A DNA stretch of 64,000 nt from Hemibagrus wyckioides (GCF_019097595.1 NC_080717.1:17487336-17551335), one strand, 5' to 3'; positions 30,601 through 42,180 are shown, numbered from the stretch's first letter. The notes: a model not told the origin generated them from the sequence alone. Numbers and translations are program-made.

Positions 30601-33600
30601 CAATAAATAATGTCCAGCTATTGAGAACATATATTCCTTCCTACACTGGGATATTATGTATTTTATTAATACCTGAATTTCTTCATTTGCAGTATCAAGG
30701 TAGCTCTGCAGCACTTTGAGCTCCTCCCTCAGCTCCTGTATAACAGCTGTAATGAAAGATGATGGAAATAAGACAAATAGGAGGAAAGAATGAGGGAACA
30801 AAGAGGCAGCACACACACACACACACACACAGAGCACCTACCATGCAGCTTATCCATTTCTTTCTCCAGTTCCTCATTGTGAGCTTTAGTCTCTTCATGT
30901 AGGCTCTCTGCAAAACCAGCAAATAATAGTAAAACATTCACTTCACAGAGAAGAACACTACAGGGAAATGCTAAACACCATGAATTCACATTTGGAGAAA
31001 ATTAAATCGAATCATGTGGCTTTGTCTGCAACACATGTTCCCTAAATGGCTTGGAAAATATCAACTTATTTGACCACAAAAAGAAAGAATTGATCCTTAC
31101 CCAGGTCTTTGTTTCTGTCCTTAATAGAGTTAAGAGTTGCTCTTGAAGCTTCAAGATCAGTCTCCAGCACCTTTATTTTGCCTTCTGAGCTGATCTGTAG
31201 GAAACTCAGCTCCTGTTTATTTAAATGAAAATAAAGACATAAATAAATATCTTCACCTGGGCTGTGCACAGATCTCACATGACCTGTTGAGATGTAAATG
31301 TAACCCACCTTGTCTTTAGCATCTAGTTTGTTTCTTGCTTCCATAAGCTCCATAGACAGTGAGTGGATTTTCTTCTTTGTGGTGTCTGCAGAAACCTGTG
31401 GATGTGGAAAAGTAGGAACAGGCAGACAAAAAGAGGGCACAAAAAACATGCATTACTAACCAAGGACGGTTCAAATCTTTTGTTTAATAACATCTCGGGT
31501 AAATCCAACCTTGTTTTTGAGAAACTCGTTGGTTTTCTTTAACTCTGCAAGCTGTCTTTCAAAAGAGGCCACGCTGGCTGCGAGACCAGTCTTCTCTCTC
31601 ACAGCAGCCAGCAGTTTAGCCTCCAGCTTCTTTAGCTCTTCCTCTAGGGCCTGAAGCCTGCGGTCCTGTTCTCCTCTCTGCTGAACCAGTGACCGGATCT
31701 GGAAAGCAGGGTTTATCAGAATAGGCAAAATTTCTGGTATATATGAAAACTGGTATATACGATAATATATTTCATACAGATCAAGAGAACATTATTACCA
31801 TGGCTTTTAACATGGGGTCACTGACAAATCCATTGCTTCCTGTGATACTCACCTCTTTCTCTAGCAGCTTATGCTGTTTCATTTCAACTTGAAAGTTGCT
31901 CTTGTCCTTTTTTGTACTATCGGCCTGTGTGGAAACGTGCAGCCACATTTATGATTTCAAGCAATGTACACATCTTTAAAAAAGATTAAAAAAAAAAAAA
32001 ACAACAAAAATTTTGACACGGTGGTCACTCACCAAGCCATCAACTGACATGGTCCTGCGCACTGGAGACATGACCACATCGTTGGATGTGGGTGGAGCAA
32101 CTAAATCAGGAAGAGATAAACGTACGAGGTGGTTAGATCTCAGGACAGGATGAGGAATGTGTTCAGAACTGATCCATTTCTTCAGATTTCATGACAGTAA
32201 TGGGAACTAAACCAGCAGGCAGTCTCTTACGTTTCTGTGATTTGAAGCGCTCGGCCTTGTGAAACGAAGCAGCGCCCTTCAGTTCTCCAGGTTTCAGCTC
32301 ATATGTACCTGGTGGAGGAGCACAGCCTGGCAAATAGAAATGCACAGATTATTTTAAATCTGAATATCTGAAAGCAGTTACATGTAGGCAAAGTAGTACG
32401 ACCCATCACCATATAACTAAGGTTTCAACATAGGTGTCTTCTAAGACTGTTGTTTTCACAGAAGGTTATGTGACACAAACAGATAGTCTAAACAAAACTA
32501 ATAACACTTACATGCACTGCATATCACTTCTTTTATAGCATTTTTAGCTCTGAGCACTTTAGTTTTACATTCTGGTGCAATTTTGTACACGCTCGGCACA
32601 ACAACCCTAAATAACCTGTAACTCCGCAACTGATCCACCTCTAATAAATGCTACTGATATATGACGTGTTCAGTGTTGCTGTGGGAAAACATGCAGGTTT
32701 ACAGTGTTTTTTCCCCTCTCTCGGTTTCCAGCTTTACCCAGTGTAGACTCAGCCTCCTGTTCTCACCTAACAGGAACAAAACCTGACATCATCTGCTACT
32801 GTAGCCCATCTACATCATGGTCCATCATACTGTCCATTCTGGGATGCTTTTCTGCTGACCATGGCTGTAAAGAGTGCTTATTTGAGCTACCCACTGTCCC
32901 ATGGAACCAGTCTGCCCTTTTGCCTCCAAGCTCCTTCATCAACAAGGCCTTTCCAGTCCAGTTTTTCTTCCTCATCACTGTGTCAACTCTAAAGCCTGGT
33001 GTGTATATAAATCTCAGATAATCAGCTATATTTTAAAACACTCAACCACAACAAATAGTATATACAATACTGACAAAAATCACTGAGATCACACCCTATG
33101 ATTCTATGCACTTCATGATATACACGAGGGCGGTAGGTGTATACACAGTTCGAGCATAACATTATGACCACCTGCCTATTATTGTGTTGGTCCCCATTTT
33201 ACTGCCAAAACAGCCCTGACCTGTCGAGGCATGGACTCCTCTAGATCCCTGAAAGTGTGCTGTGGTATCTGCCACCAAGATGTCAGCAACAGATCCTTTA
33301 AACGATTATAGGACTTAAAGGATACTTTTGATAGATACTGACCACTACAGACCAGGAACACCCCCACAAGAGCTGCAGTTTTGGAGATGCTCTGATCCAG
33401 TCGTCTAGCAATCTCAATTTGGCCCTTGTCAAACTCGCTCACATCCTTTCGCTTGGCCTTTTTTCCTACTTCCAACACATTAACTTCGAGGACAAAATGT
33501 TCACTTGCTGCCTAATATATCCCACCCACCGCCATGATGAGGAGATAATCAGTGATATTCACTTCACCTCTCAGTGCTCAAAATGTTATGCCTGATCGGT

Positions 33601-34061
33601 GTCTAATATTTAAATAGTTAGATTATACTCAGTATATTCAGGGTTTTTTTTTTAAATAGCTGAAAATGTCAATAAACTTTAAATTTACCTTGCGTGCAAG
33701 AAAGGCTAGCTAGTACCGACGTGAGGCGAGTTGTTATGCTAGGAGTTGAAAATTACCTCATGTATTAAACACAAACTGAGTCAAGATACTTCTGCAGCTG
33801 ATAGTAAGGGAGAGAGAAAAGAATATAGGAAGAGTCTGTTCATTTCTCGTTAACAGTAAACGAGCTCGTATTAATCACAACAATGTTAACTATCTTCGTG
33901 GTTAGCATTCAGTATCAACATTCACATTCGCTATAGTTGAGTATCTCACGCGCACTTAATTAAAGAAAGCGCTTCATTCAGCTAACAGAGCACTGCAATC
34001 TGTTATCATGCTTACCGATGTGTTCATTAAATCTTTTCAATGGAGCCCTGGAAAACGACAT
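24675..34061 (-). CDS. hmmr: hmmr (RHAMM, hyaluronan-mediated motility receptor), complete, 19 coding exons
   Basis: HMMR is a coiled-coil protein of spindle, centrosome and microtubules that also binds hyaluronan. I placed the exons by eye from GT-AG sites and phase: 34016-34061, 32231-32326, 32033-32100, 31853-31924, 31510-31698, 31309-31395, 31101-31212, 30842-30907, 30673-30746, 29570-29640, 29107-29474, 28605-28753, 27540-27754, 27338-27454, 27106-27264, 26024-26875, 25323-25395, 24952-25128, 24675-24824 (stop TAG). They total 3141 nt, 1046 residues. The start [20 protein letters not shown] matches the HMMR N-terminus, exon 5 matches the family's conserved RGEQDRRLQ...LREKT-type block, and exons 18-19 carry [18 protein letters not shown] and [14 protein letters not shown], the conserved C-terminus. 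BX7B hyaluronan-binding patterns are visible at residues 981-989 and 1003-1011. Almost the whole protein is heptad-type coiled coil. Exon 16 is greatly expanded by repeats (residues 712-906). The exon 9 acceptor was chosen at 30746 because only it keeps frame. UTRs and alternative exons are not resolved. Confidence 0.95.
26047..26631 (-). repeat. hmmr: Coding minisatellite in hmmr exon 16 (18 units of 33 or 30 bp)
   Basis: Eighteen tandem units encode residues 712-906. Fifteen units are 11 residues (type [11 protein letters not shown], with variants such as [11 protein letters not shown] and [11 protein letters not shown]). Three are 10 residues ([10 protein letters not shown]). All step sizes keep the frame. 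Several adjacent units are nearly identical at DNA level, which suggests recent expansion or homogenisation. An 11-residue period is a hendecad coiled-coil repeat, unlike the 7-residue pattern elsewhere in the protein. Mouse RHAMM is known to carry internal 21-residue repeats; whether these are related is not clear from this sequence. Confidence 0.95.
28335..28580 (+). mobile_element. SINE fragment in hmmr intron 12
   Basis: 'tgtgggtttcctcaca', 'ccgacccgggagggactggtgccatatccagggtgtattcctgcc', 'aataggctccagagccgcc' and 'caaccaggataaagc' match the family at 21618. It is inserted antisense to hmmr, between exons 12 and 13. Confidence 0.75.
29739..30327. mobile_element. MITE with TAA target duplication in hmmr intron 9
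   Basis: Terminal inverted repeats AGCCTCTTTTCCACAGTAAGG (left, shown in part) and, inverted at the right, AGCCTCTTTTCCACTGTAGGG. TAA flanks both ends (29736-29738 and 30328-30330). The 3-bp TWA duplication points to PIF/Harbinger. The interior (589 bp in total) has no transposase. Confidence 0.75.
30807..30831. repeat. (AC)n in hmmr intron 8
   Basis: About eleven AC units on the plus strand, close to the exon 8 donor at 30841. Confidence 0.95.
32715..33005 (-). mobile_element. Tc1-like transposon fragment in hmmr intron 1
   Basis: On the minus strand it aligns by eye with the internal part of the Tc1 copy at 49090-49330 ('ttgttgatga..', 'ggccagactggttc', 'agaaaagcatc'). No intact frame. 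Confidence 0.7.
33144..33601. mobile_element. Internally deleted Tc1-like element, hmmr intron 1
   Basis: Inverted ends 'gcataacattatgaccacctg' (left, 33154 on) and 'aaaatgttatgcctgatcggtg' (right). Between them a minus-strand frame reads ISKTAAL-type helix-turn-helix text of a Tc1 transposase N-terminus ('[20 protein letters not shown]'). Same family as 37761-38297. Far too short for an active element. Confidence 0.85.
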
Positions 34062-34084
34062 GATTCCTACAGCAGAAAAGTTCA

Positions 34085-34320
34085 ACTACAGAAGCAGTTT
34101 TATAAATGAAAACGCTAACAGAAAAAAATAATAATAATAGGGAAATATTCCCAGCGCTTCGAACAGCTTTATCAACTGCCGCTGAAATTTTTGAAAACCT
34201 TTCTGCAGCCAATCAACGTAAAAGAAACGAATTGACCAATAAGAAGCTCTCAGACCGTGACGAAAGCAAAGGCTGTCCAATCAGAGAGAATGTTCGCCAT
34301 TCTACGTAGGCCGCCCGTCA
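34085..34320 (-). promoter_or_regulatory. Probable hmmr promoter with three CCAAT boxes
   Basis: Upstream of the hmmr start codon, three CCAAT pentamers lie within 75 bp (34209-34213, 34236-34240, 34277-34281, read on the plus strand). A TTCGAA (34158-34163) and a TTTGAA (34190-34195) lie between them and the gene. Multiple CCAAT boxes next to a CHR-like TTYGAA element are the known layout of NF-Y/DREAM-controlled G2/M promoters, and mammalian HMMR is cell-cycle regulated. The motifs are seen directly; their function is inference. The start of transcription is not visible. Confidence 0.45.
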
Positions 34321-34537
34321 GGAAGCCTGTGGCTGTTTGTTATTGAGCATACAGTGAATTCATATAGATGGAAAGGAATTTTTAAAAATGAATTTACATA
34401 AAACGCACATTATTTCCAGACGAATACTATGATAAACATGTAAAAAAAAAAATTAAAAGCAAGCTTAAACAAATAAGAAAAAAAAAATCCAACGTGCTTA
34501 GTAATTAAAGGTTAAGTTCAAATGATGGCTAAAGATA

Positions 34538-35350
34538 CACTATATTGCCAAAAGTTTTGTGACACCTCTATAAAAATCATTGAATTTAGGTGTTGTTTTT
34601 CAGGGATTGTTCGTGGCCACTTAGTTCCGGTGAATTAAACTCTTAACGCTTCAGCATACCAAGACATTTTAGATAATTTCACGCTCCCAACTTTGTTGGA
34701 ACAGTTTGGGGATGACCCCTTCCTGTTCCAACAAAGGAAGGTCCATAAAGACATGGATGAGTGAGTTTGGTGTGGAGGAACTTGACTGGCCTGCACAGAG
34801 TCCTTACCATAACCCCACAGAACACCTTTGGGATGAATTAAAGCGGAGACTGCAAGCCAGGCCAAAACTGTGACATCTGACTTTACATGCACATGAATTT
34901 AATATGGAGTTGGCCCGCCCTATATTGCAGCTATAACAACTTCAACTCTTCTGGGAAGGCTTTCCACAAGGTTTAGGAGTGTGTTTGTTAGAATTTTTGA
35001 CCATTCCGCTAGAAGCGCATTTGTGAGGTCAGGCACTGATGTTGGATGAGAAGGTCTGGCTCGCAGTCTCCGTTCTAATTCATCCCAAAGGTGTTCTATC
35101 GGGTTCCTCCACACCAAACTCACTCATCCATGTCTTCATAGACCTTGCTTTGTGCACTGGTGTGCAGTCATGTTGGAACAGGAAGGAGCCATCCACAAAC
35201 TAGTCCCACAAAATTGGAAGTATGAAATTGTCTAAAATGTCTTGGTATGCTGAAGCATTAACAGTTCATTTCACTGAAACTAAAGGGCCGAGCCCAACCC
35301 CTGAATTCAATGATTTGGAGGGGTGTCCCAAAACGTTTGCCAATATAGTG
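34538..35350. mobile_element. Palindromic Tc1-derived foldback element between hmmr and pigg
   Basis: Ends CACTATATTGCCAAAAGTTT and inverted CACTATATTGGCAAACGTTT, each flanked by TA. The inverted similarity runs on far past the ends. Both arms, each read inward, carry 'cttcagcataccaagacattttaga', 'tccttcctgttccaac', 'agacatggatgagtgagtttggtgtggagg' and 'cctttgggatgaatta' of the Tc1 transposase 3' region. The right arm has the longest frame (35123-34920, minus), ending in the transposase tail 'LVESLPRRVEVVI'. Arms about 330-370 bp; non-autonomous. Confidence 0.85.
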
Positions 35351-36169
35351 TATACTATACATTTCTGTCATATAAACAATTTCTAAATGAATTATATGCG
35401 ATTATATTGCATTACATTAATTACATGCTATTGCTGTAGCCATTTTTACAAAATACTGTATTATGATTTATATCATGTCTAAACGAAATCATGTTTCTGA
35501 TTATTCTATCTACCTGTTAATGTTGACTTTTTTTAACAAGAAAGTAAGGGAATGGTATAGATTACATTAAAATGTGCATTATATTAAAGTTTATACTAAC
35601 ATATTGGTACGCCATTTTGATTAGTTTCAGTAGCAGGACAGAAAGCGCTGACAGCTTTGATGTAAATCTAGAAAATTCTATATACTAATGCAAGAAAATG
35701 TAAAAAAAAAAAAAAGAATTAAATCCATAAAATTCTATACTAATGCGCTCGCGTCTCCTCCAGCTTTCCGCTTGAACCTCTCGCTTGCCGTAGCGAGACT
35801 TTAATCAAAACACGGAAGTGTCAAGATGCAACCTCGTTTGAAACTCCATTTATTCTATTAAGAGTGTGCTGTTGAAATTTACATCGGGATCGGGTTTCTA
35901 TGTGTTGCTCAACTAAGTAATCGACGCTTTAAAATCAAGGTGTAGTGTTGTTAAAGCGTGTGATGCTGGTGAACTTGCTGTTTTGTGGCTAGTTGGCTGC
36001 GGATTAAGGTCAGATATGTAGTGGAGCCATATGTAGTGTACGCGATCAGACGGTTAGTTAAGCTTAGAAAACTATTAACCAACGTTAATAGTACTGATAC
36101 CATTACTATTACACCTCTTACTACTACTACTACTATTACTAATAATAACAACACCACCGATCCATCAAT
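35351..36169. other. Upstream region and probable 5' UTR of pigg
   Basis: AT-rich to about 35740, then the candidate promoter patch and leader described above. No other gene. Confidence 0.5.
35740..35840 (+). promoter_or_regulatory. Candidate pigg core promoter
   Basis: A short GC-richer patch with several CpGs (about 35745-35800) precedes an ETS-type ACGGAAGTG at 35812-35820, about 350 bp before the pigg start codon. ETS sites are common in TATA-less housekeeping promoters. The assignment rests on position and motif only. The likely 5' UTR that follows includes an ACT/ATT-rich run at about 36104-36150. Confidence 0.35.
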
Positions 36170-36675
36170 ATGAAGCTGAGTTCATCAGTGTTCTCTGCAA
36201 TCTGTCTCATTATTGAGTTACTCGGCATTGCCCTTTTCTTGAGAGGCTTTTTCCCAGTTCCAATCAAGTCGTCTTTATCATCAAAGAGCAAATTATCGGA
36301 TCTGCCAGCAGAACCAGTAGTAGGTAAGGAACAGCTCTATTGCTAAGATATGCCATATGTGCAATCAAGTCGTGATTCCATATCGATGGTGTGATCTGGT
36401 CACTTTTGTTTGCTCTTATGTTCTGGAGATGATCAGTAATATCATCAGCATTTTGTCTCTCTTTTGCAGGAAGTAGCCCAAACTCAACCAAAGTGCCTCC
36501 TCCATTATTCAACAGAGTGGTCATTGTGCTAATAGATGCTTTAAGAGACGACTTTGTCTTTGGGCCCAATGGGAAGAGGTTCATGCCCTACACCAGGAAT
36601 CTAGTGGAGAGTGGATCATCTCATGGCTTCATTGCTAAAGCCAGACCTCCGACTGTCACCATGCCTAGAATAAAG
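36170..36675 (+). CDS. pigg: pigg (GPI ethanolamine phosphate transferase 2), exons 1-2 only, 5' part of gene
   Basis: PIGG, with PIGF, adds ethanolamine phosphate to the second mannose of the GPI anchor in the ER. Exon 1 is 36170-36323 (51 codons plus 1 nt, donor GTAAGG). Exon 2 is 36470-36675 (ends in phase 0, donor GTGAGT). Together they give residues 1-120. A signal-anchor type hydrophobic segment spans about residues 8-30, with the family motif LFLRGFFPVP at its end. Residues 68-80, VVIVLIDALRDDF, hold the metal-binding Asp74 of the alkaline-phosphatase-like fold. PPTVTMPRIK (111-120) holds Thr113/Thr115, one of which should be the nucleophile. Vertebrate PIGG is near 980 residues, so most of the gene is missing. 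I looked for the strongly conserved third exon on the plus strand to the window end and did not find it. The start is the first ATG after an in-frame stop-rich leader and matches the family N-terminus. Confidence 0.93.
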
Positions 36676-36896
36676 GTGAGTCTGTGCACGTGGCTGTGTA
36701 GAAATGCTGCTCTCAGTATTGTGTGGTGGTTGTTTTTAAGTGTATTTAAAGGCACATTGTATTTATTCTCCAGCATGACATCAGATGGTTTGGTAATATT
36801 ACTTTGTGTTAAATGATTTGGATGTAAACTCGCCATGTTGATCAGTTTTAAAAAATAACTCATTTGATTAAAGATCAGATGCAGAGAGTATTTTGA

Positions 36897-37185
36897 TAGT
36901 TGGCACAGTGGACAGCATGTTCAGGGATTGATCCTAAGTTGCCGTTACTGTCTGTCTGTTATTGTGCATATTTCTCCTTGTGTCTGTGTCATTTTTCTTT
37001 CGGGGTAGTTTGCCTTTTTCCTGCCTCCCCAAACTTAAAACCCTAAGTGTGAATGAGTCTGATCACTTGAGTGTGGGGTGTCCTGCATTGCACCCAAGAC
37101 CTCTTTAGGATTAGGATTAGGTGCTGGCTTCTCAATGATCCCAACTGTGATAAAGCAGCCACTGAAGATGAGTGTGATGAGAATG
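36897..37185 (+). mobile_element. Degraded SINE in pigg intron 2
   Basis: Head-like 'ggcacagtggacagcatgtt', tail 'gatcccaactgtgataaagcagccactgaagatgag'. Same family as at 21618, heavily diverged. Confidence 0.5.
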
Positions 37186-37760
37186 ATTTAGAATTTCTCG
37201 GACACCTTCTTCAAAATGGTGACAGCTAGCATTGGCTGTTTTTACAACAATATGATTTGCAATAATGTTAGCAGTGGGTAAAAAACAGATTTGTGAAAGA
37301 TGATCTTGAAAACAAATGCAGTCTAGGTAATGTTTTTTTATGAACATTTTGCCTCGCTTATTAAAAAACTATGCTGTTTATGTTATCATGTACTCAGACT
37401 GATGAAAGATGTGTTTAATGAAACTCGGGATTATCCTGAGTTTCATTTGAATGTTTTGCATGTACATCACTTACCAAATGATCTAGGTGCTGCTTCATAT
37501 GGGCATGGATACATATGACCTTTGTAAATATTCAAATATGTAATATTAAATGTAGTAGTAGAAACTGTATTATGCCCTGTATCTGTCCTAATTATTTCAC
37601 TTAAACACAATATGTTTACCGATCTCAGAAGAGATATTAGGAAATACTATTGTCATGAAGTGATGTACTCTGTCTGCAAGAATGTTTAGGTAGGTTGTTA
37701 AGATGATGCCAACTTCTCTGGTCAGTGGTTTAAATGATATGGCTGATCGGTGTGTGTATA

Positions 37761-38297
37761 CACTGACCAGGCATAACATTATGACCACCTGCCTAATATT
37801 GTGTTGGTCCCCCTTTTGCTGCCAAAACAGACCTGTCCCGTCATGCACTGTGTATTCTGACACCTTTCTATCAGAACCAGCATTAACTTCTTCAACAATT
37901 TGAGCAACAGTCTGTTGGATCGGATCACACGGGCCAGCCTTCACTCCCCATGTGTATCAATGAGCCTTGGCCACCCATGACCCTGTTGACGGTTCACCAC
38001 TGTTCCTTCCTTGGACCACTTTGGATAGATACTGACCACTGCAGACCAGGAACACCCCACAAGGGCTGCAGTTTTGGAGATGCTCTGATCCAGTCGTCTA
38101 ACCATCACAATTTGGCCCTTGGCAAACTTGCTCAAATCCTTACTTGCCCATTTTCCTGCTTCTAACACATCACTTTGAGGACAAAATATTCACTTGCTGC
38201 CTAATATATCCCACCCACTAACAGGTGCCATGATGAGGAGATAATCAGTCTTTTTCACTTCACCTGTCAGTGCTTATAATGTTATGTCTGATCGGTG
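37761..38297. mobile_element. Internally deleted Tc1-like element, pigg intron 2
   Basis: Inverted ends CACTGACCAGGCATAACATT and CACCGATCAGACATAACATT with a TA duplication at 37759-37760 and 38298-38299. The minus-strand frame at 38168-37941 gives the transposase helix-turn-helix '[20 protein letters not shown]'. Size 537 bp, so non-autonomous. The copy in hmmr intron 1 (33144-33601) is a close relative. Confidence 0.9.
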
Positions 38298-38299
38298 TA

Positions 38300-39761
38300 T
38301 AATCACATATCCATCTGCTATCTGTGTGGCAGCCTTTCTCTGATCGTCCAGCAGATAGCAGTAGAGTCCTTTCATACTCAGAGCGATCTCCCAAATCATC
38401 TCATTCCAATGTTTTCACTGCTACAGTATGGAGAAAGCATGGCAGTAAAACAGCACTGGAGCTGCCCAAAATGTCTTGCACTTCAGCATGATAGAATGAA
38501 CCCTGCTGTCTGGGAGGTTGTGTTTTTCAGACTGTGATAAATATTTTAGGAGTGAGGTGGTTTGACTGGCTGACTCTTCTGTGTTATGTTAAGAGGGAAC
38601 TGCATGAAATGATAGAACCTGCTTAAATGATGCCGATTCACTCTTTACACACACTGTCTTCTTCGTATTTGCATATCCTCTTACTAAATATTTTAAGCAG
38701 CTCATGACTGATACTTACCTGTGAAAAAATACTGATACTGGGCTATGTGATGAGATCACAGTGATGATATGAACATTATGTCACAGTTTTGCTACTTTTC
38801 TGAGATATCTCAGCATTGTAATAATTTGGTTAAAGATTTTATTTTATTATTATCATATTTTTTTCAAAATCTTGCTTCTTAGTGTTTGTCATTACATTCT
38901 GTTTGTCAGTTTTTGCGCTCATGATATTTAGTGAATTGTAGATGTATGGTGATGTGATATTTTTGTTTCAAACATAGTGACAACCATCACGTGCCACTAG
39001 GAAACCCTAGCAGTAACACATTTCTTTCTTTTTAGTTTTTACCACGATTTTCTCTCTGGTTTAATTAAGAAACCCTCCAGCTAGCTCTCCACTACTGGTC
39101 TTGCATCCTTTTTGAACTGCCATTCATGCAGCTTCAGGGTGTAACACTCTGAGATAAGGTTTATTTGCCACTTCCGCATGTATGCGCTCACAGACGCCCG
39201 TGCTTGGCTAGTCTTGCTGTAATTCCTAGGGGAGTTCGTACTTCTAAGTTGGGAAGTCAGGTGCGTTCAAGTCATCACTGGTTCGGAGCAAGATGGAAGT
39301 GTACCTTCCCTTAATTAATTAAATAAAAAGGAAGATTTATATCCCTGCTTCTAAATATTCAGATGTGTTTTGTTCACATCGAGTGTGTTAAAATGTTTAT
39401 TAATTTATTAAACCACTAGAAATGTAATCGCTACATATTATATCGTAGGCAAAGCATTTCTGTCCTGCACGTGCTTAAATGTTGTCCATATTGCTTGTTT
39501 TTCAATATCTTGCTATATATACAAAAACACAAGTAAAAATAGCTGAAATCAGTTTGAAATCTGTTTGTTCCAAGTAAATATTCAAATGCAGCAAATTTAA
39601 AAATATACCGTCACCACAGACGTTATATACTTGTATACATTAATTGCACCATGTTTTCTGAAGAACTTGGAGTTCAAAGAAAACCTCCATCAATAAATAC
39701 GACTTTGAGGTGGTGCTTGTATGTGTTGTTCGTAAATACGATCTTTCTGACATGACTTGAA

Positions 39762-39798
<37 letters not shown>

Positions 39799-41080
39799 AC
39801 AAAGTGGACAGTTTTGCTATCTTGGATTGACACAGTGTTCGATCTCCAGATCTCCTGATGATAGCATACAGTCTGGAGCTTTAGCACTAACACTTAGTAG
39901 AGACACAGAAGTGTTTATAGTGCTGCTGTGAGTGTATAAGATAGAAGAAAACGAGACGTAAATGTCACTGCCTAGTTGAGAAATATCAAACAAATTGTGC
40001 TTGGAAACAGAGCTAGAGTATTTTTATACCTACAAGGTACACCCGTGTGCGTTTAGCCTTTTGGATCTTCAAAAAAGCTGTGCAAGCAGGCAAAAAAAAA
40101 AAATACAGATGGATTTTATTAAAGCTTCATGCCCACGGCCTAGATGTTACCACTTCAGGTTCTAATTCCCCACAAAACTCTTCTATCAACCTCTTGTTCC
40201 TAGGTGCCCAAGGTCATGTATTGTCTGAAGAGATAACTTTCCCTAGCAACCCATAGAAACTGCATTCCTCTATCCCTGCAGCACCGACATTTACCTAAAA
40301 TATGTCCAATTAGAGGAACATTTATGAGTTTTTCATATACAGGAATGAAAAAAGGAATAAAAACCTGTCATATTCTGCAAGATACGTGCGTCTAATAAAG
40401 CGAGCAGTATTTCAAACACTGTGCTAAGAATAGTGCATCAGCCAAACATTTTAAAGTCAGTGGTGGTTTTATTGTGCTCCTATTCCTCTGGTGCTCAGGG
40501 TGACAGATCGTACCCATTTTCTGGATCCAAAATGAATAAACGGACTTTGCCATAGTGGTTGTTCTGCTTGTTCCAGTCTTGTTGATCAGTGTTCTACGTG
40601 CTCGCTGTCTACGTGCTCACACTACAAGATTTGTAGTTGATCATTTCGAACACAACATCTGTGCCTTGTAAATCAAATCTCCGAACAGCTCACGCTCAAC
40701 GACTAGTCAGAACATTAAAGCTAAAATCATGGAGCGTGCAGTTCCTGAAGAAAAAATGTTCATCAATCATGTGAATCGTTTTAGGGGTTTAGGGTCACCC
40801 GAAATTTTCGAAAACAATTTTGATTTTCCCCTGAATAAGAGTCGCATAATCTCAACTACAAGGTAAAACCGTTGTCATGTTTTATATCGGCTTTATATTT
40901 GTCTTATTACAGGGATGGACAAATAAGTAGAATAGACTATATGATATGATTAAAGCAGTAACTCGATATCTCAATAATTGATGTGTGAAATATAACCCAT
41001 ATTTATTTGGCTGTAATTTTACTTAAAGTACAGTAAAGAAAAGAAAACAGTTGTTTTGTGCTCACCAACATAAACAAACT
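38300..41080. other. Gene-free stretch of pigg intron 2
   Basis: Contains a (CT)n run at 39763-39795 and a GC-richer segment at 39165-39305 ('ctaagttgggaagtcaggtgcg') that looks repeat-like but is unassigned. No exon recognised. Confidence 0.45.
39763..39795. repeat. (CT)n microsatellite
   Basis: About 16 CT units. Confidence 0.97.
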
Positions 41081-41084
41081 CAGG

Positions 41085-41515
41085 CAAAATTCAGAAAAAA
41101 TAAATACGCCCTATAATTCCATAACATGTCAAACCAGCTTTAGAAAGAATAACTTGAAGTAAATGTTTTCTGTATGAGTTTATCTAATTTCTGAGAAATT
41201 CTGGCCCTCTCTCTCTCTCTCTCTCTCTCTTTTTTTAACACAATTGCTTTAATTCTTTAATGTTTGAGGGCATTCATTTATGCACAGCTCTCTTAAGATC
41301 TCACCAAAGCATCTCAGTGGGGATGAGGTCTGTATTTTAACTTGGCTGTTCCAGCTCATTGATTCTTTTTCTTCTTTAGACATTCCGATGTTGATTTGCT
41401 GCTGTGCTTTGGATTATAGTCCTGTTACAAGATCCAATTTCACGTGCAATGGTCAGGACTACAGAACTGTTCTTTAGACACAGAAATGAAGTACGGTGTC
41501 CTTTTTTTCCCTCAT
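41085..41515 (-). mobile_element. Decayed Tc1-like transposon fragment
   Basis: Plus-strand text 'catctcagtggggatgaggtctg...ttgactt', 'cattccgatgttgatttgctg' and 'gattatagtcctgttac' is the antisense of a common Tc1 transposase region (compare 52560-52680). Interrupted by a (CT)n run at 41210-41231. Confidence 0.6.
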
Positions 41516-41914
41516 GATTGTACTTTTATGATTAAGTTATGAGCAAATCAGGATAGAAATATGAATTCTGTTTCACAGATCAGTTGTCTGTTAGTTTTCA
41601 GTGATAATCCGTTAGAATTGATAATAGTCCTTTTTTGATTGTTGCCTCAAATCATTTCAGTCACTGCCTTTTAAATCGATGGATCAGACTTATCCAAATC
41701 ATCTGATCCTTACATCCCAAGCCAGACAAGCAGATTTAGTGTCTAGGATATTAGTTTATTTATTCATAGCTGCCAGGCAGACAAGAACTGCTTGTATAGT
41801 TTAACTCCTAGAAGATAGAAAAATCCTACTCCTTATTGACATTCACAAAGTTTTTATTTGGTATTCTTGTTTAAAGGTGCATTAGGTAAGATTAATCACC
41901 ACCTTTATCTTGTA

Positions 41915-42180
41915 CACTGCTCATACTTTACCTGGGGTTAACAATTAATCCTGGATATTCGTAGTCTGATGTTTTTACACTGTACATTCCTAAACCCTGT
42001 CTTAATGTTCTTATTTGCAAATTTGTAGTGTCAACATCCGTGATTGGATAAATACAGCGTGCGACCGATTTAAATAACGGCTTGTCTCGCGCTTTAACAT
42101 CAGTGAGAATAATAAAAGGACATGTCTGTTATTCTGGGTTCTGGTTATTTTTCAGTCTTCTCTTTTTTTGGCCTGTTATG
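41915..42180. repeat. Unclassified interspersed repeat, copy 1
   Basis: Shares 'gctcatactttacctg..gttaacaattaatcc', 'gtgattggataaatacagc', 'cgaccgattta' and 'tttttggcctgtta' in order with 58777-59042. No coding frame, terminal repeats or pol III boxes that I can see. Confidence 0.7.
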
